Source: JAHFTY01 sp964584785 (lineage in GTDB: Bacteria > Acidobacteriota > Terriglobia > 20CM-2-55-15). Taken from it: a DNA stretch of 64,000 nucleotides. The notes beneath the pieces are model-generated. The model was not told the origin of the DNA. It ran no database searches and saw only the letters and a program-made list of their open reading frames with translations. This document shows, one piece after another, positions 9,103 to 17,447 of this stretch; within the stretch, counting starts at the first letter, position 1; every line of letters starts with the position of its first letter. The position numbers were made by a program, and so were the translations under genes. The stretch is taken from contig CAZPBY010000010.1 in the NCBI GenBank assembly GCA_964584785.1, forward strand, positions 1-64,000, read 5' to 3'.

Positions 9103-9701
9103 GGCTGTCGTCCTTTTTTCAGGTCGGCCCTGGAAGCTTCTTCATCCTTCAGCGGAACGATCTTGTCGGGATCCAGCCGAACCATAAGGTAACGGATGTG
9201 ATCGTCGATTTGAGTGAACTGATGACCGGTCCCTGCAGGGATGACGATGACATCGCCGGCCTTGAGATGATGCGTCACGCCGTTTCGGATCGAAACGCCA
9301 TCGCCACCCGGTCCGTTCAACAGACGAACGTTTTCGTTTGTCGCCGGGCGGCGCTTCCAATCGACAATGTCGGGTCCGGTGACGAGCGTGCCCGAACCCT
9401 CGATGATGTGATAGACCTCGCTCACATGATCGTGTTCGGCAACTGTCGGCGATCCGCCCGACAGCTTGCCGCGATAGACGATTCCGATATCGACGTTAGT
9501 CTTTCCGACATTCAACGCGCGCACCTGCTGATCGGCCACTCCTGTTTCGGGTGGGACTCGCTTCAAATATTCCTGAAGTTCTTCGTTGGGAATGTATGTC
9601 GCAGAACACCGGTTACATGTCGGTTTCGGCTTGTCCTGTGCGCCTTGCGCGAAAAAGATCACAGCACCCATCAAGATGTTTTGTGTGACTCGTCGATGCA
9701 T
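9099..9701 (-). CDS. Secreted cupin-domain protein
   Basis: 200 residues with a probable signal peptide (1-20) and a mature N-terminus containing CNRC. The cupin barrel shows the metal motif HDHVSEVYHIIEG (two His plus Glu) and the second motif HHLKAGDVIVIPAGTGHQFTQ. Secreted single-domain cupins of this type are common in Acidobacteria and Bacteroidetes with unknown substrates. A good SD (GGAGGGAACC) precedes the ATG at 9701. The stop overlaps the amidase start, so the cupin and amidase form an operon and may act on the same compound outside the cytoplasm. Confidence 0.85.
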   Translation of the reverse strand: MHRRVTQNILMGAVIFFAQGAQDKPKPTCNRCSATYIPNEELQEYLKRVPPETGVADQQVRALNVGKTNVDIGIVYRGKLSGGSPTVAEHDHVSEVYHIIEGSGTLVTGPDIVDWKRRPATNENVRLLNGPGGDGVSIRNGVTHHLKAGDVIVIPAGTGHQFTQIDDHIRYLMVRLDPDKIVPLKDEEASRADLKKGRQP

Positions 9702-9787
9702 GGTTCCCTCCCCTGTCGCGGTGCCGGACAGCTTATCTCAGTCCGGCCTATTCCCGAATCGCCATGAGAATGTCTCGAATTTTTCGT

Positions 9788-9839
9788 TTGACCTGAACGT
9801 CACGTCGCGATATCAATCCCGTTCGAAAGCGGGAAGGAG
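9788..9839 (+). promoter_or_regulatory. Candidate sigma70 promoter and SD of the HhH gene
   Basis: TTGACC at 9788-9793 and TATCAA at 9811-9816 are separated by exactly 17 bp, and a strong SD (GGGAAGGAG, 9831-9839) follows 6 nt before the ATG at 9846. This predicts a short leader of about 23 nt. Confidence 0.5.
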
Positions 9840-9845
9840 TTCTTC

Positions 9846-10208
9846 ATGAATCGTAAACAAGTGATCTCGTTAATTGTTTCGGTCGTAATCACATTGAGTG
9901 TGGCCGGCGTCGCGATGGGTCAGGCGAAGAAAGGTGGGAAGGCCGCGCCCAAAAAAGCTCCGGCTCAATCTGCTCCCGCGGCGAAGGCGGCGGCCACGCC
10001 AACCGGTGAGAACAGCGACGCGCTGGATCTCAATTCCGCGCCTCTGGAGAAACTCATGACGTTGAATGGTGTCGATATGATTGTTGCCAAGAAAATCGTC
10101 GCCGGCAGGCCGTTCAAGAACAAGAACGAGGTCGTCTCGAAGAAGATCATGGCTCAGGAAGACTTCAACAGAATTGCCCGCAGCGTCACGGTAAAAAGCG
10201 GGAAGTAG
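9846..10208 (+). CDS. Secreted helix-hairpin-helix (ComEA-like) protein
   Basis: A 120-residue protein with a signal peptide or N-terminal anchor (1-25, ending VAMGQ), then a Lys/Ala/Pro-rich linker (27-55), then an HhH motif: DALDLNSAPLEKLMTLNGVDMIVAKKIVAGRPF (split across about 60-92). The LNSA...L..L.GI...A..I pattern is the ComEA DNA-binding signature. ComEA binds incoming DNA during transformation; here no other competence gene adjoins it, so a DNA-binding or structural role at the envelope is the safest statement. It is a single-gene unit with its own promoter and terminator. Confidence 0.8.
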   Translation: MNRKQVISLIVSVVITLSVAGVAMGQAKKGGKAAPKKAPAQSAPAAKAAATPTGENSDALDLNSAPLEKLMTLNGVDMIVAKKIVAGRPFKNKNEVVSKKIMAQEDFNRIARSVTVKSGK

Positions 10209-10224
10209 CGCCTCCCGAGCGTTG

Positions 10225-10251
10225 GGTCGGGTAGTGACTACCCGACCTTTT
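10225..10251 (+). terminator. Rho-independent terminator after the HhH gene
   Basis: Arms GGTCGGGTAG (10225-10234) and its exact complement (10238-10247) form a 10-bp stem with a 3-nt loop, followed by TTTT. It serves the plus-strand HhH gene. The TAG stop codon of the converging pyruvate kinase gene (10238-10240) lies within the stem. Confidence 0.85.
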
Positions 10252-11650
10252 CCACTTTAATGAAATTCGTGCTTCCCGCCACGTGAACCGGTGTGCCTCC
10301 GGTGATCACGACCTGCGCACCCTTCTCGAGATAGCCCGCGGTTCGCGACGCATCCATGACGCGGCGAATCATCTCCTCGAAATCCTCGAATGCGGGAATA
10401 AGAAGAGGAATGACTCCCCACACCAGGGCAAGGAAGTCCAACGTCGACTCGTTGGGTGTGGGCGCAATGATCAACTGCTTTGGACGGAAGCGAGAAACGA
10501 GTGCCGGCGTTTTGCCTGACCAGGTCGGCGCAATGATGGCGGCCGCGTTGATTTCCTTGGCGACGAAATAGGTGGCGCGGGAGATCGCGTGTTCGGTAGC
10601 GGTGCCGGTGGGTGTCTTCTCGAACTGCAAAACGTCGAGTTCACATTCGGCGGCACGGGCAATGCGGTCCATCATCACGACGGCTTCCACCGGATACTTA
10701 CCGACCGCAGTCTCATCCGACAGCATGACCGCATCGGTTCCGTCGAAAATGGCATTGGCCACATCGGTGGCCTCCGCGCGTGTCGGCCGGGGATTATCGA
10801 CCATGCGTTGCAGCATCTGCGTCGCTGTTATGACCGGTTTGCCGAGAGCATTGCATTTGCGAATGATTTCCTTCTGCACGAGCGGCACGCGTTCGATATC
10901 GATCTCGACGCCAAGATCTCCGCGCGCAACCATGATGCCTTGCGCCACCTGAAGAATCGCGTCGATATTGTCGACGGCCTGCCTCTTCTCGATTTTGGCG
11001 ATGATTGGAATGTCGCCGCCACTGTCCTGAATGGCGCGGCGAGCACCAACGACGTCCGCTGCGCCGCGGACGAAACTTAACGCGATGGCGTCGACGCCTT
11101 CTTCGAGGCCCACAGGAATATCGCGACGATCTTTCTCCGTGAGTGACGACACACGGATCTCTGCCGAGGGCAGGTTCATGCCCTTGTGGGAACTCAAGGG
11201 ACCGCCAACGACGACGCGGCACCGGACCTCCGGGTCGTGAACGCTTTCGACGCGCAATTCGATGTTCCCGTCCGCCAGCAGAATGCAATGTCCGGGCTGC
11301 ACTTCATGGGGAAGGTTCTTCAGGGAAACGGAAACGAGATGCTCGTTTCCCGGAACTTCCTCCGTCGTCAGAGTAAACATCTGGCCGGAAAGCAGCGTCA
11401 CAAAACCGCTTCCGCCTCCGATCAAACCGACTCGAATCTTCGGTCCCTGAAGATCCTGAAGAATCGCTACCGGCCTATTCAGCCCGCGCCGAACCTGTTT
11501 GATGCGGCGGATGACCTCGCGATGGTTGTCATGAGTGCCGTGAGAAAAATTCACTCGTGCGACGTTCATGCCGGCGTTGATCAGCCGGACGAGCATTTCT
11601 TCCGAGTCCGTTGCCGGTCCGATGGTGCAAACGATTTTGGTGCGTCTCAT
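10238..11650 (-). CDS. pyk: Pyruvate kinase
   Basis: 470 residues, full length for the bacterial enzyme, which converts phosphoenolpyruvate plus ADP to pyruvate plus ATP. Seen motifs are RRTKIVCTIGPA at the N-terminus, GMNVARVNFSHG (substrate loop), LQDLQGPKIRVG, the catalytic lysine region IPIIAKIEKRQAV, GIMVARGDLGVEI (metal ligands) and PVITATQMLQRM. The start overlaps the stop of the upstream TPR gene by 4 nt (ATGA), so the two are cotranscribed and coupled. It converges with the HhH gene across a terminator stem that contains its stop codon. Confidence 0.97.
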   Translation of the reverse strand: MRRTKIVCTIGPATDSEEMLVRLINAGMNVARVNFSHGTHDNHREVIRRIKQVRRGLNRPVAILQDLQGPKIRVGLIGGGSGFVTLLSGQMFTLTTEEVPGNEHLVSVSLKNLPHEVQPGHCILLADGNIELRVESVHDPEVRCRVVVGGPLSSHKGMNLPSAEIRVSSLTEKDRRDIPVGLEEGVDAIALSFVRGAADVVGARRAIQDSGGDIPIIAKIEKRQAVDNIDAILQVAQGIMVARGDLGVEIDIERVPLVQKEIIRKCNALGKPVITATQMLQRMVDNPRPTRAEATDVANAIFDGTDAVMLSDETAVGKYPVEAVVMMDRIARAAECELDVLQFEKTPTGTATEHAISRATYFVAKEINAAAIIAPTWSGKTPALVSRFRPKQLIIAPTPNESTLDFLALVWGVIPLLIPAFEDFEEMIRRVMDASRTAGYLEKGAQVVITGGTPVHVAGSTNFIKVEKVG

Positions 11651-13599
11651 AGAGAAGAGCGAAGGCGGTCGAGCAGTGCCTTCACTTCGGGATCGCTGGA
11701 GTGTATGCGTTGTGCCTCTTCGGCTGCGGCGATCGCTTCCTTGATGTGATTCGATTTCTCGTACGCCATTGCCAGCAGCATGTAAGCGTCGAAAGAGTGG
11801 GAGTCCACTTCGAGCGCCTGATTCAGGTCGTCGACGGCAGCCTCGCTGTCGCCGATCTCGACATGGATTCGCCCTTTTTCAACGGCGGCCATGGCGTAGC
11901 CGCCATTCAGTTCGAGCACGTGGTCGTATGTCTGCAATGCCTGCTTCCACTCGCGCTGCCGAACGTAGTGGTTGCCGAGATTGAAATAGCCCGCTTCGAT
12001 TTCAGGCGCGACGCGGATCGCCCGCTTCAGTAAATCGGCGGCACGCTCGGACTGGCCGTTTTGCTCGTAGATCAACGCCAGATTGTTCATCGCTTCGAAA
12101 CTCAGAGGACTGGCTTGAATCGCGCGCTCGTAAAGACTGATGGCTCGCGGGATGTCGCCCACCTGATCGAGCATCCAGCCAAGGTTGTAAAGGTTGCCAG
12201 GGTTTTTCGGCTCGAGTTGAACCGCCTTGACCATCAGTCGAAGCGTTTCATTCGGGTCGCGGCCCTCGATGGCAAGATTCGAAAGTCGCGACCATCCTTC
12301 GGCATTGTTCGGATAAAGCTGGGTGATCTGTTCGATGTACCTGCCGGCTTCTTTCATCTTATCGAGCCGATGATATGCGGTCGCCAGCGTCAACAGAGCG
12401 TCGAGATTTCGCGGATCGTCCTGGAGCACTTTCGACGCATGCTCCGCGGCCTTGTTGTAGAAATAGCTGTCATAGACGCCGGCATAGCGAAACGCGAATG
12501 CCCGATAAACCGGCGGATAAGACTGCAAAGGCGTCTCGAGCTTCGACAGAATGAAGTAGTCCTTGTCGATGTGTTCGGCGTTGTAAGCTTCGCGCCAATG
12601 CCTTATGTCGCTGGTGAGGATGGCCAACGCCACTTCGGCAGAAAGCTTGTGCACGCGGGAGGCGGAGGCACGCTCGAACGCCTGAATCGCCGCGTCGCGC
12701 CGGCCGAGCATCCAGTAAGCCTTGCCGGTTTCAAGGTCCATGGGGATGGGATCCGTGTTACCGGCCGTCCTGATGCCGGCATAACGCCGTGCGGCGTCGA
12801 GAGCCTCTTCGTATCGTTCGTCCTTAACAAGGTTGCGAATCAACGCTGGGTAAACGTCGGCGCGAGCCGGCTCGCGCTTCAGAGCGAGTTCGGTTTCGAG
12901 GATTGAACGCTGAACCGACGTCTTCTCAAACCTGTTCCGCGTCTCCAACGCCTTCAACCATTCACCTCGCCGAACGAAAAATCGAATCGCCAGATCCTGT
13001 GTTCCTTTGGAGGGGTTTTTGATGCGATGAAACGCGTTCTGGAATTTATCCGGCTGTTCCTGGTCGAAATAAATATGAAGCAGCAGTTCCTGCGTGACGG
13101 GAAGATCCGGTTCGAGCTCCTGAGCCTTCAAGGCGGCTTTTTCGGCTTCCACGAAATTCTGCATAAGCCACTGCGCTCGACCGAGCATGATCCACGCATC
13201 CACCGACTTCGCGTCGATTTTCGTGGCCCGCGACGCTTCATCCACCGCTTTCTGCCCGTCGCCCAATTCGATGTAAGTGGATGCCAGCCCGATCCATGGG
13301 TCGGCATGGCGAGATCCCTGTTTTTCTGCGCTCTCAAACTCCTTAATGGCAGCGAGATAAAGATGCAAGCGAAGGTAAGCCGTACCGATCAGTGTATGCG
13401 TGTCGGCTTTGCCGCGTTGCAGGTCGGGCAGCGATCGCAAAGCTTCCAGCGCTCCGAGATAGTTTTCGGAATTGAGGAGCGAGCGACCGCGGGCGATGGA
13501 GTAATCCTCGCGAGAAGGCGAGGACAACCACAAATAAAACCCGATGAGGGCCGTGATAACCAACAAGCCGGTCACGGCCCAGGAAAGAAGACGTTTCAT
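11647..13599 (-). CDS. Membrane-anchored TPR-repeat protein
   Basis: 650 residues: an N-terminal membrane helix (about 5-25, LLSWAVTGLLVITALIGFYL) followed by tetratricopeptide repeats across almost the whole chain, clearest at residues 90-170 and 400-640 (for example NLYNLGWMLDQVGDIPRAISLYERAI and AGYFNLGNHYVRQREWKQAL regions). TPR scaffolds bind other proteins; no catalytic domain is visible. It is the first gene of a two-gene unit with pyk. Its upstream region carries a 20-bp tandem repeat that might influence its expression. A specific partner cannot be named. Confidence 0.85.
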   Translation of the reverse strand: MKRLLSWAVTGLLVITALIGFYLWLSSPSREDYSIARGRSLLNSENYLGALEALRSLPDLQRGKADTHTLIGTAYLRLHLYLAAIKEFESAEKQGSRHADPWIGLASTYIELGDGQKAVDEASRATKIDAKSVDAWIMLGRAQWLMQNFVEAEKAALKAQELEPDLPVTQELLLHIYFDQEQPDKFQNAFHRIKNPSKGTQDLAIRFFVRRGEWLKALETRNRFEKTSVQRSILETELALKREPARADVYPALIRNLVKDERYEEALDAARRYAGIRTAGNTDPIPMDLETGKAYWMLGRRDAAIQAFERASASRVHKLSAEVALAILTSDIRHWREAYNAEHIDKDYFILSKLETPLQSYPPVYRAFAFRYAGVYDSYFYNKAAEHASKVLQDDPRNLDALLTLATAYHRLDKMKEAGRYIEQITQLYPNNAEGWSRLSNLAIEGRDPNETLRLMVKAVQLEPKNPGNLYNLGWMLDQVGDIPRAISLYERAIQASPLSFEAMNNLALIYEQNGQSERAADLLKRAIRVAPEIEAGYFNLGNHYVRQREWKQALQTYDHVLELNGGYAMAAVEKGRIHVEIGDSEAAVDDLNQALEVDSHSFDAYMLLAMAYEKSNHIKEAIAAAEEAQRIHSSDPEVKALLDRLRSSL

Positions 13600-13625
13600 T
13601 TCGGATACATTCTACCTCTCCGCCG

Positions 13626-13765
13626 GCAAAGTTCGCGGCGTCTGCGCAAAGTTCGAAACGCCAGCGCAAAGTTCGAAACGCCAGCGCAACGTTGTAAACG
13701 TCCGCACAAAGTTTGAAACGCGCGCGCAGAGTTCGAAACGTCCTCGCAACGTTCAAACACGCTCG
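13626..13765. repeat. Seven-unit 20-bp tandem repeat in a 366-bp gene-free gap
   Basis: The gap 13600-13965 holds no credible gene. Units start at 13626, 13646, 13666, 13686, 13706, 13726 and 13746, exactly 20 bp apart, with consensus GCAAMGTTCGAAACGYCNGC; the units at 13646 and 13666 are identical. An eighth, degenerate unit follows. Each holds a TTCGAA-type palindrome. Because 20 is not a multiple of 3, it is not a peptide repeat. It lies 27-166 bp upstream of the TPR gene and about 200 bp upstream of sdhC. Confidence 0.85.
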
Positions 13766-13935
13766 CGCAAAATTCTCCTGGCGGCGGAAACGTTTTGCGC
13801 GCTCTGCGCGAACTTCTCCCGAACGAAACAAAGTTTGCGCAACCGCTGCGATTTTTAAAATTCCGGGATATCGAATTGTTCAGGGTCCGATCGAAATAGC
13901 TGGATCGCTGCGGATTTTTCACGGCTTTTTTCAGC

Positions 13936-13960
13936 TACAATAGATCGTTTGGGGGTACTC
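13936..13960 (+). promoter_or_regulatory. Candidate -10 element and leader of the sdh operon
   Basis: TACAAT at 13936-13941 lies 24 nt before the GTG start of sdhC; GGGGG at 13951-13955 is the only purine-rich site near the start. No convincing -35 box is visible at 16-18 bp spacing. Confidence 0.35.
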
Positions 13961-13965
13961 ACCGA

Positions 13966-14637
13966 GTGAGCACTGTATTGGCTGACCGGGCCATTCGCTT
14001 CTACGACTCCACGATTGGCAAAAAAGCGATTATGGCGGTCACCGGGCTGGTTCTTTTTGTTTTCCTGATCGCCCACATGCTCGGAAATCTGCAAATATTC
14101 CTCGGCCGAAGCGTGATGGATCATTACGCCGAGACGCTGCACGGCAATCCGCCGCTCCTGTGGACGGTCCGCATCGGCCTCATCGTTTCGGTCGTGCTGC
14201 ACATCTGGGCCTGGATCCAGCTCTCGGCGATCAAACGGGAGGCGCGTCCCACCAAATATGTGAAGCGGGCCAATGTTCAGGCGAGCGTTGCATCGCGAAC
14301 GATGTCGCTGAGTGGACCTGTCATTGCGGCATTCGTGATCCTTCATTTGCTGCACTTCACAACCGGAACGATTCATCCCGGCGGATTCGTCGAACTGCAC
14401 GCGTATGAAAATGTCGTCAGTGGCTTCACCCCGCCTTTCGCGTTCCTGTACATCGCCGTGATGCTTCTGGTGGGAACGCACTTGAGTCACGGGATCTGGA
14501 GCATGTTTCAATCACTCGGGTTCAGTCATCCCCGTTACACACCCATGATCAAGAGCTTTGCCGCGGTGTTTTCGTGGGTTCTCATCGGAGGCTTTATCGC
14601 GGTTCCCTTGTCCGTGCTGGTCGGGCTTGTTAAGTAG
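13966..14637 (+). CDS. sdhC: Succinate dehydrogenase cytochrome b subunit (single-chain, b558 type)
   Basis: 223 residues with five predicted membrane helices, the size of the one-polypeptide, diheme anchor of type-B succinate:quinone oxidoreductases (as in Bacillus and Bacteroidetes). It carries haem-ligand histidines within or near helices: LIAHMLGNLQ, VVLHIWAW, VILHLLHF and VGTHLSHGIW. It anchors SdhA/SdhB and passes electrons to quinone. There is no separate sdhD. The start is GTG at 13966 (MSTVLADRAIRFYDS). The sdhA ATG follows after 18 nt, and the sdhC-A-B order is that of type-B enzymes. Confidence 0.92.
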   Translation: MSTVLADRAIRFYDSTIGKKAIMAVTGLVLFVFLIAHMLGNLQIFLGRSVMDHYAETLHGNPPLLWTVRIGLIVSVVLHIWAWIQLSAIKREARPTKYVKRANVQASVASRTMSLSGPVIAAFVILHLLHFTTGTIHPGGFVELHAYENVVSGFTPPFAFLYIAVMLLVGTHLSHGIWSMFQSLGFSHPRYTPMIKSFAAVFSWVLIGGFIAVPLSVLVGLVK

Positions 14638-14655
14638 AGTGAGGAGATCTCTTCA

Positions 14656-16566
14656 ATGGAATTGAAATCGAAGTGCCCGTCGGGACCGGTGGAGTCGCGA
14701 TGGGACAGGCACCGCTTCGACTTGAAACTCGTCAACCCCGCCAACAAGCGTAAATACAATATTATCGTTGTCGGATCCGGGCTGGCCGGCGCATCGGCTT
14801 CCGCGTCGCTTGCGGAACTGGGTTACAACGTCAAGTGTTTCTGTTTTCAGGACAGTCCTCGAAGAGCTCACAGCATTGCGGCGCAAGGCGGCATCAATGC
14901 CGCGAAGAATTATCAGAATGACGGCGACAGCATTTACCGGCTCTTCTACGACACGGTGAAAGGCGGCGACTTCCGCGCCCGCGAAACGAACGTGTATCGT
15001 CTCGCCCAGATCAGCGTGAACATCATCGATCAGTGTGTCGCTCAAGGTGTGCCGTTCGCCAGAGAATACGGCGGACTTCTGGCGAACCGGTCGTTCGGTG
15101 GCGCGCAGGTATCCCGGACTTTTTACGCTCGCGGCCAGACAGGACAGCAGCTTTTGCTGGGTGCCTATCAGGCCCTCGAGCGTCAGGTGGGATTGGGCAA
15201 CGTGCAGATGATTCCGCGAACGGAAATGCTCGACCTGATCCTGATCGACGGAAAAGCTCGCGGCATCGTGACGCGAAGCCTGACGAGCGGGAAGATCGAA
15301 ACGCATCTCGCCGATGCCGTGGTTCTCGGGACGGGCGGCTACGGCAACGTGTTTTATTTGTCTACAAACGCAAAGGGATCCAACACAACTGCCATCTGGC
15401 GCGCCTACAAACGCGGGGCTCTTTTCGGAAATCCCTGCTACACCCAAATCCATCCGACATGCATTCCGGTCAGCGGTGAATATCAGTCCAAGCTGACCCT
15501 GATGAGCGAGTCGCTGCGCAACGACGGCCGCATCTGGGTTCCAAAGAAAAAAGGCGACACGCGCGTGCCCAATCAAATCCCTGAAAACGAGCGGGATTAC
15601 TACCTGGAAAGGAAGTATCCGAGCTTCGGCAATCTCGTTCCGCGCGACGTGGCGTCGCGCAATGCCAAGCAGGTCTGCGATGAGGGCCGCGGCGTCGGGA
15701 CCGGTCTTGGCGTCTACCTGGATTTTGCCGACGCGATCAAGCGACTCGGAAAAAACGGAGTCAAGGAACGTTACGGCAACTTGTTCGACATGTACGAACG
15801 CATTACGGGTGAGAACCCGTACGAAGTTCCGATGCGCATTTATCCGGCAATTCACTACACGATGGGCGGCCTGTGGGTGGATTTCAACCTCATGACCACC
15901 ATTCCCGGTCTGTACGCGATCGGCGAAGCCAACTTCTCGGATCACGGCGCAAATCGTCTTGGCGCGAGCGCTCTGATGCAGGGTTTGGCGGACGGCTATT
16001 TCATTCTTCCGTATACGATCGGCGATTACCTGGCGCAATCGAAGCTCGAAAAGGCCGACAGCGGCAACGCCGAGGTGCGCAATGTGGAGCGCGGCGTCAT
16101 GGAGCAAACGAACCGACTCCTGAATATCCGCGGTAAGCGCACGGTCGCCTCCTTTCATCGGGAATGCGGAAAGCTGATGTGGGACGAGTGCGGCATGGCG
16201 CGAAACAGCGCCGGGCTGAAGAGAGCGCTGCAGCGCTTACCGGAGTTGCGCGAGGAATTCTGGAAAAACGTCAACATCCTCGGGAGTGGCGAAGAGCTGA
16301 ACCAGTCGCTTGAAAATGCGGGACGGGTCGCGGATTTCCTCGAACTGGGCGAACTGATGTGCCAGGACGCGCTGCATCGGAACGAATCCTGCGGCGGCCA
16401 CTTTCGCGAGGAGTATCAAACACCCGAAGGTGAAGCGCAGCGCGACGACACGAACTTCAGCTACGTCGGCGCCTGGGAATATGCGGGGCCAAACAAGTCC
16501 GCGATCTTGAACAAGGAGCCGCTCGCCTTCGAATACGTTCATCCCACGCAACGGAGCTACAAATAG
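14656..16566 (+). CDS. sdhA: Succinate dehydrogenase/fumarate reductase flavoprotein subunit
   Basis: 636 residues. The FAD dinucleotide-binding motif IIVVGSGLAGASAS is at about 36-49 and HSIAAQGGINAAKN contains the histidine (about 72) that binds FAD covalently. Substrate-site segments are NPCYTQIHPTCIP, DVASRNAKQVC and the capping Arg in RIYPAIHYTMGGLWVD; GEANFSDHGANRLGASAL closes the FAD site. It oxidises succinate to fumarate in the TCA cycle and respiratory chain. An SD (GAGGAG, 14640-14645) precedes the ATG at 14656. Confidence 0.97.
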   Translation: MELKSKCPSGPVESRWDRHRFDLKLVNPANKRKYNIIVVGSGLAGASASASLAELGYNVKCFCFQDSPRRAHSIAAQGGINAAKNYQNDGDSIYRLFYDTVKGGDFRARETNVYRLAQISVNIIDQCVAQGVPFAREYGGLLANRSFGGAQVSRTFYARGQTGQQLLLGAYQALERQVGLGNVQMIPRTEMLDLILIDGKARGIVTRSLTSGKIETHLADAVVLGTGGYGNVFYLSTNAKGSNTTAIWRAYKRGALFGNPCYTQIHPTCIPVSGEYQSKLTLMSESLRNDGRIWVPKKKGDTRVPNQIPENERDYYLERKYPSFGNLVPRDVASRNAKQVCDEGRGVGTGLGVYLDFADAIKRLGKNGVKERYGNLFDMYERITGENPYEVPMRIYPAIHYTMGGLWVDFNLMTTIPGLYAIGEANFSDHGANRLGASALMQGLADGYFILPYTIGDYLAQSKLEKADSGNAEVRNVERGVMEQTNRLLNIRGKRTVASFHRECGKLMWDECGMARNSAGLKRALQRLPELREEFWKNVNILGSGEELNQSLENAGRVADFLELGELMCQDALHRNESCGGHFREEYQTPEGEAQRDDTNFSYVGAWEYAGPNKSAILNKEPLAFEYVHPTQRSYK

Positions 16567-16644
16567 ATGAGCGGAGCGAATGCAAGCCCGACGCGAAGCG
16601 CAAGCGCGATAGCGCGCAGCCTCAAGAGACGGCGCAGCCGGTAA
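16567..16644 (+). CDS. Possible 25-residue coupling peptide between sdhA and sdhB
   Basis: Immediately after the sdhA TAG, an ATG opens a 25-codon frame (MSGANASPTRSASAIARSLK followed by an Arg-rich tail) that ends in TAA 4 nt before the sdhB ATG. A GGAG lies 10 nt upstream. sdhB itself has no recognisable SD, so ribosomes might reach it by finishing this frame. The DNA is GCGAAGCG/GCGC-rich and could instead be a small REP-like hairpin. No homology claim is made. Confidence 0.3.
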   Translation: MSGANASPTRSASAIARSLKRRRSR

Positions 16645-16648
16645 AATC

Positions 16649-17422
16649 ATGAAACTGGTCCTTCACGTTTGGCGTCAGAAGAGTCCCACGCAGGTCGGAG
16701 GGATCGTTCGATACGAACACAATCAAGTCAACCCTCACATGTCGTTTCTGGAAATGCTGGACGTAATGAACGAAGAGCTCGTCGCAAAGGGTGAAGAGCC
16801 GATCGCGTTCGATCATGACTGCCGTGAGGGCATCTGCGGATCCTGTGGTTTCATGATCAACGGCGTTGCGCACGGTCCCGAGCGTGGAACCACGGTCTGC
16901 CAGCTTCATATGCGGCATTTCAAGGATGGCGCCGAACTCTATCTGGAACCATGGCGGGCAAAGGCGTTTCCGGTCGTCAAAGATCTCGTTGTCGATCGCG
17001 GCGCGTTCGATCGGATTGTTGCGGCCGGTGGATTCGTCTCGGTGGCGACGGGATCTGCTCCGGACGGCAACGCGGTTCCCGTTCCAAAGAAGAACGCGGA
17101 CCTCGCGATGGACGCGGCGGCCTGCATCGGTTGTGGCGCTTGCGTCGCTGCCTGCCCGAACGCGGCGGCCGCGCTTTTTACCGGCGCAAAGATTGCGCAC
17201 CTTGGACTCTTGCCTCAGGGCCAGCCCGAGCGATACGATCGCGCGCTCAATATGGTCGGGCAGGTGAAAACGGAAGGATTCGGGAGTTGTACGAACATCG
17301 GCGAGTGCGAAGCCGTGTGCCCCAAGGAAATCAAGCTCGAGGTGATCGCTCGCATGAACCGCGACTACCTTAGAGCGAGCTGGACTCAACGCGGCGACAG
17401 GTTCCGCGACGACGGCGCTTAA
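16649..17422 (+). CDS. sdhB: Succinate dehydrogenase iron-sulfur subunit
   Basis: 257 residues with all three cluster motifs: the plant-type 2Fe-2S site (CREGICGSCGFM plus the later TTVCQLH), the 4Fe-4S site CIGCGACVAACPNA and the 3Fe-4S/last site CTNIGECEAVCPKEI. It carries electrons from SdhA to the membrane anchor. The start ATG at 16649 (MKLVLHVWRQ) lacks a clear SD, and the gap to sdhA holds a 25-codon frame that may couple translation. The stop precedes the inositol-phosphate synthase start by 25 nt. Confidence 0.96.
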   Translation: MKLVLHVWRQKSPTQVGGIVRYEHNQVNPHMSFLEMLDVMNEELVAKGEEPIAFDHDCREGICGSCGFMINGVAHGPERGTTVCQLHMRHFKDGAELYLEPWRAKAFPVVKDLVVDRGAFDRIVAAGGFVSVATGSAPDGNAVPVPKKNADLAMDAAACIGCGACVAACPNAAAALFTGAKIAHLGLLPQGQPERYDRALNMVGQVKTEGFGSCTNIGECEAVCPKEIKLEVIARMNRDYLRASWTQRGDRFRDDGA

Positions 17423-17447
17423 GCCGTCTACCTGCCAGGAGGACTAC

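Noticed and set aside
13626..13765. CRISPR array
   Set aside because: Units are contiguous 20-bp repeats without unique spacers, and no cas genes are nearby.
14653..16158. 501-codon minus-strand frame
   Set aside because: Fully antisense to sdhA; no domain and no SD. Long antisense frames occur through high GC at third positions.
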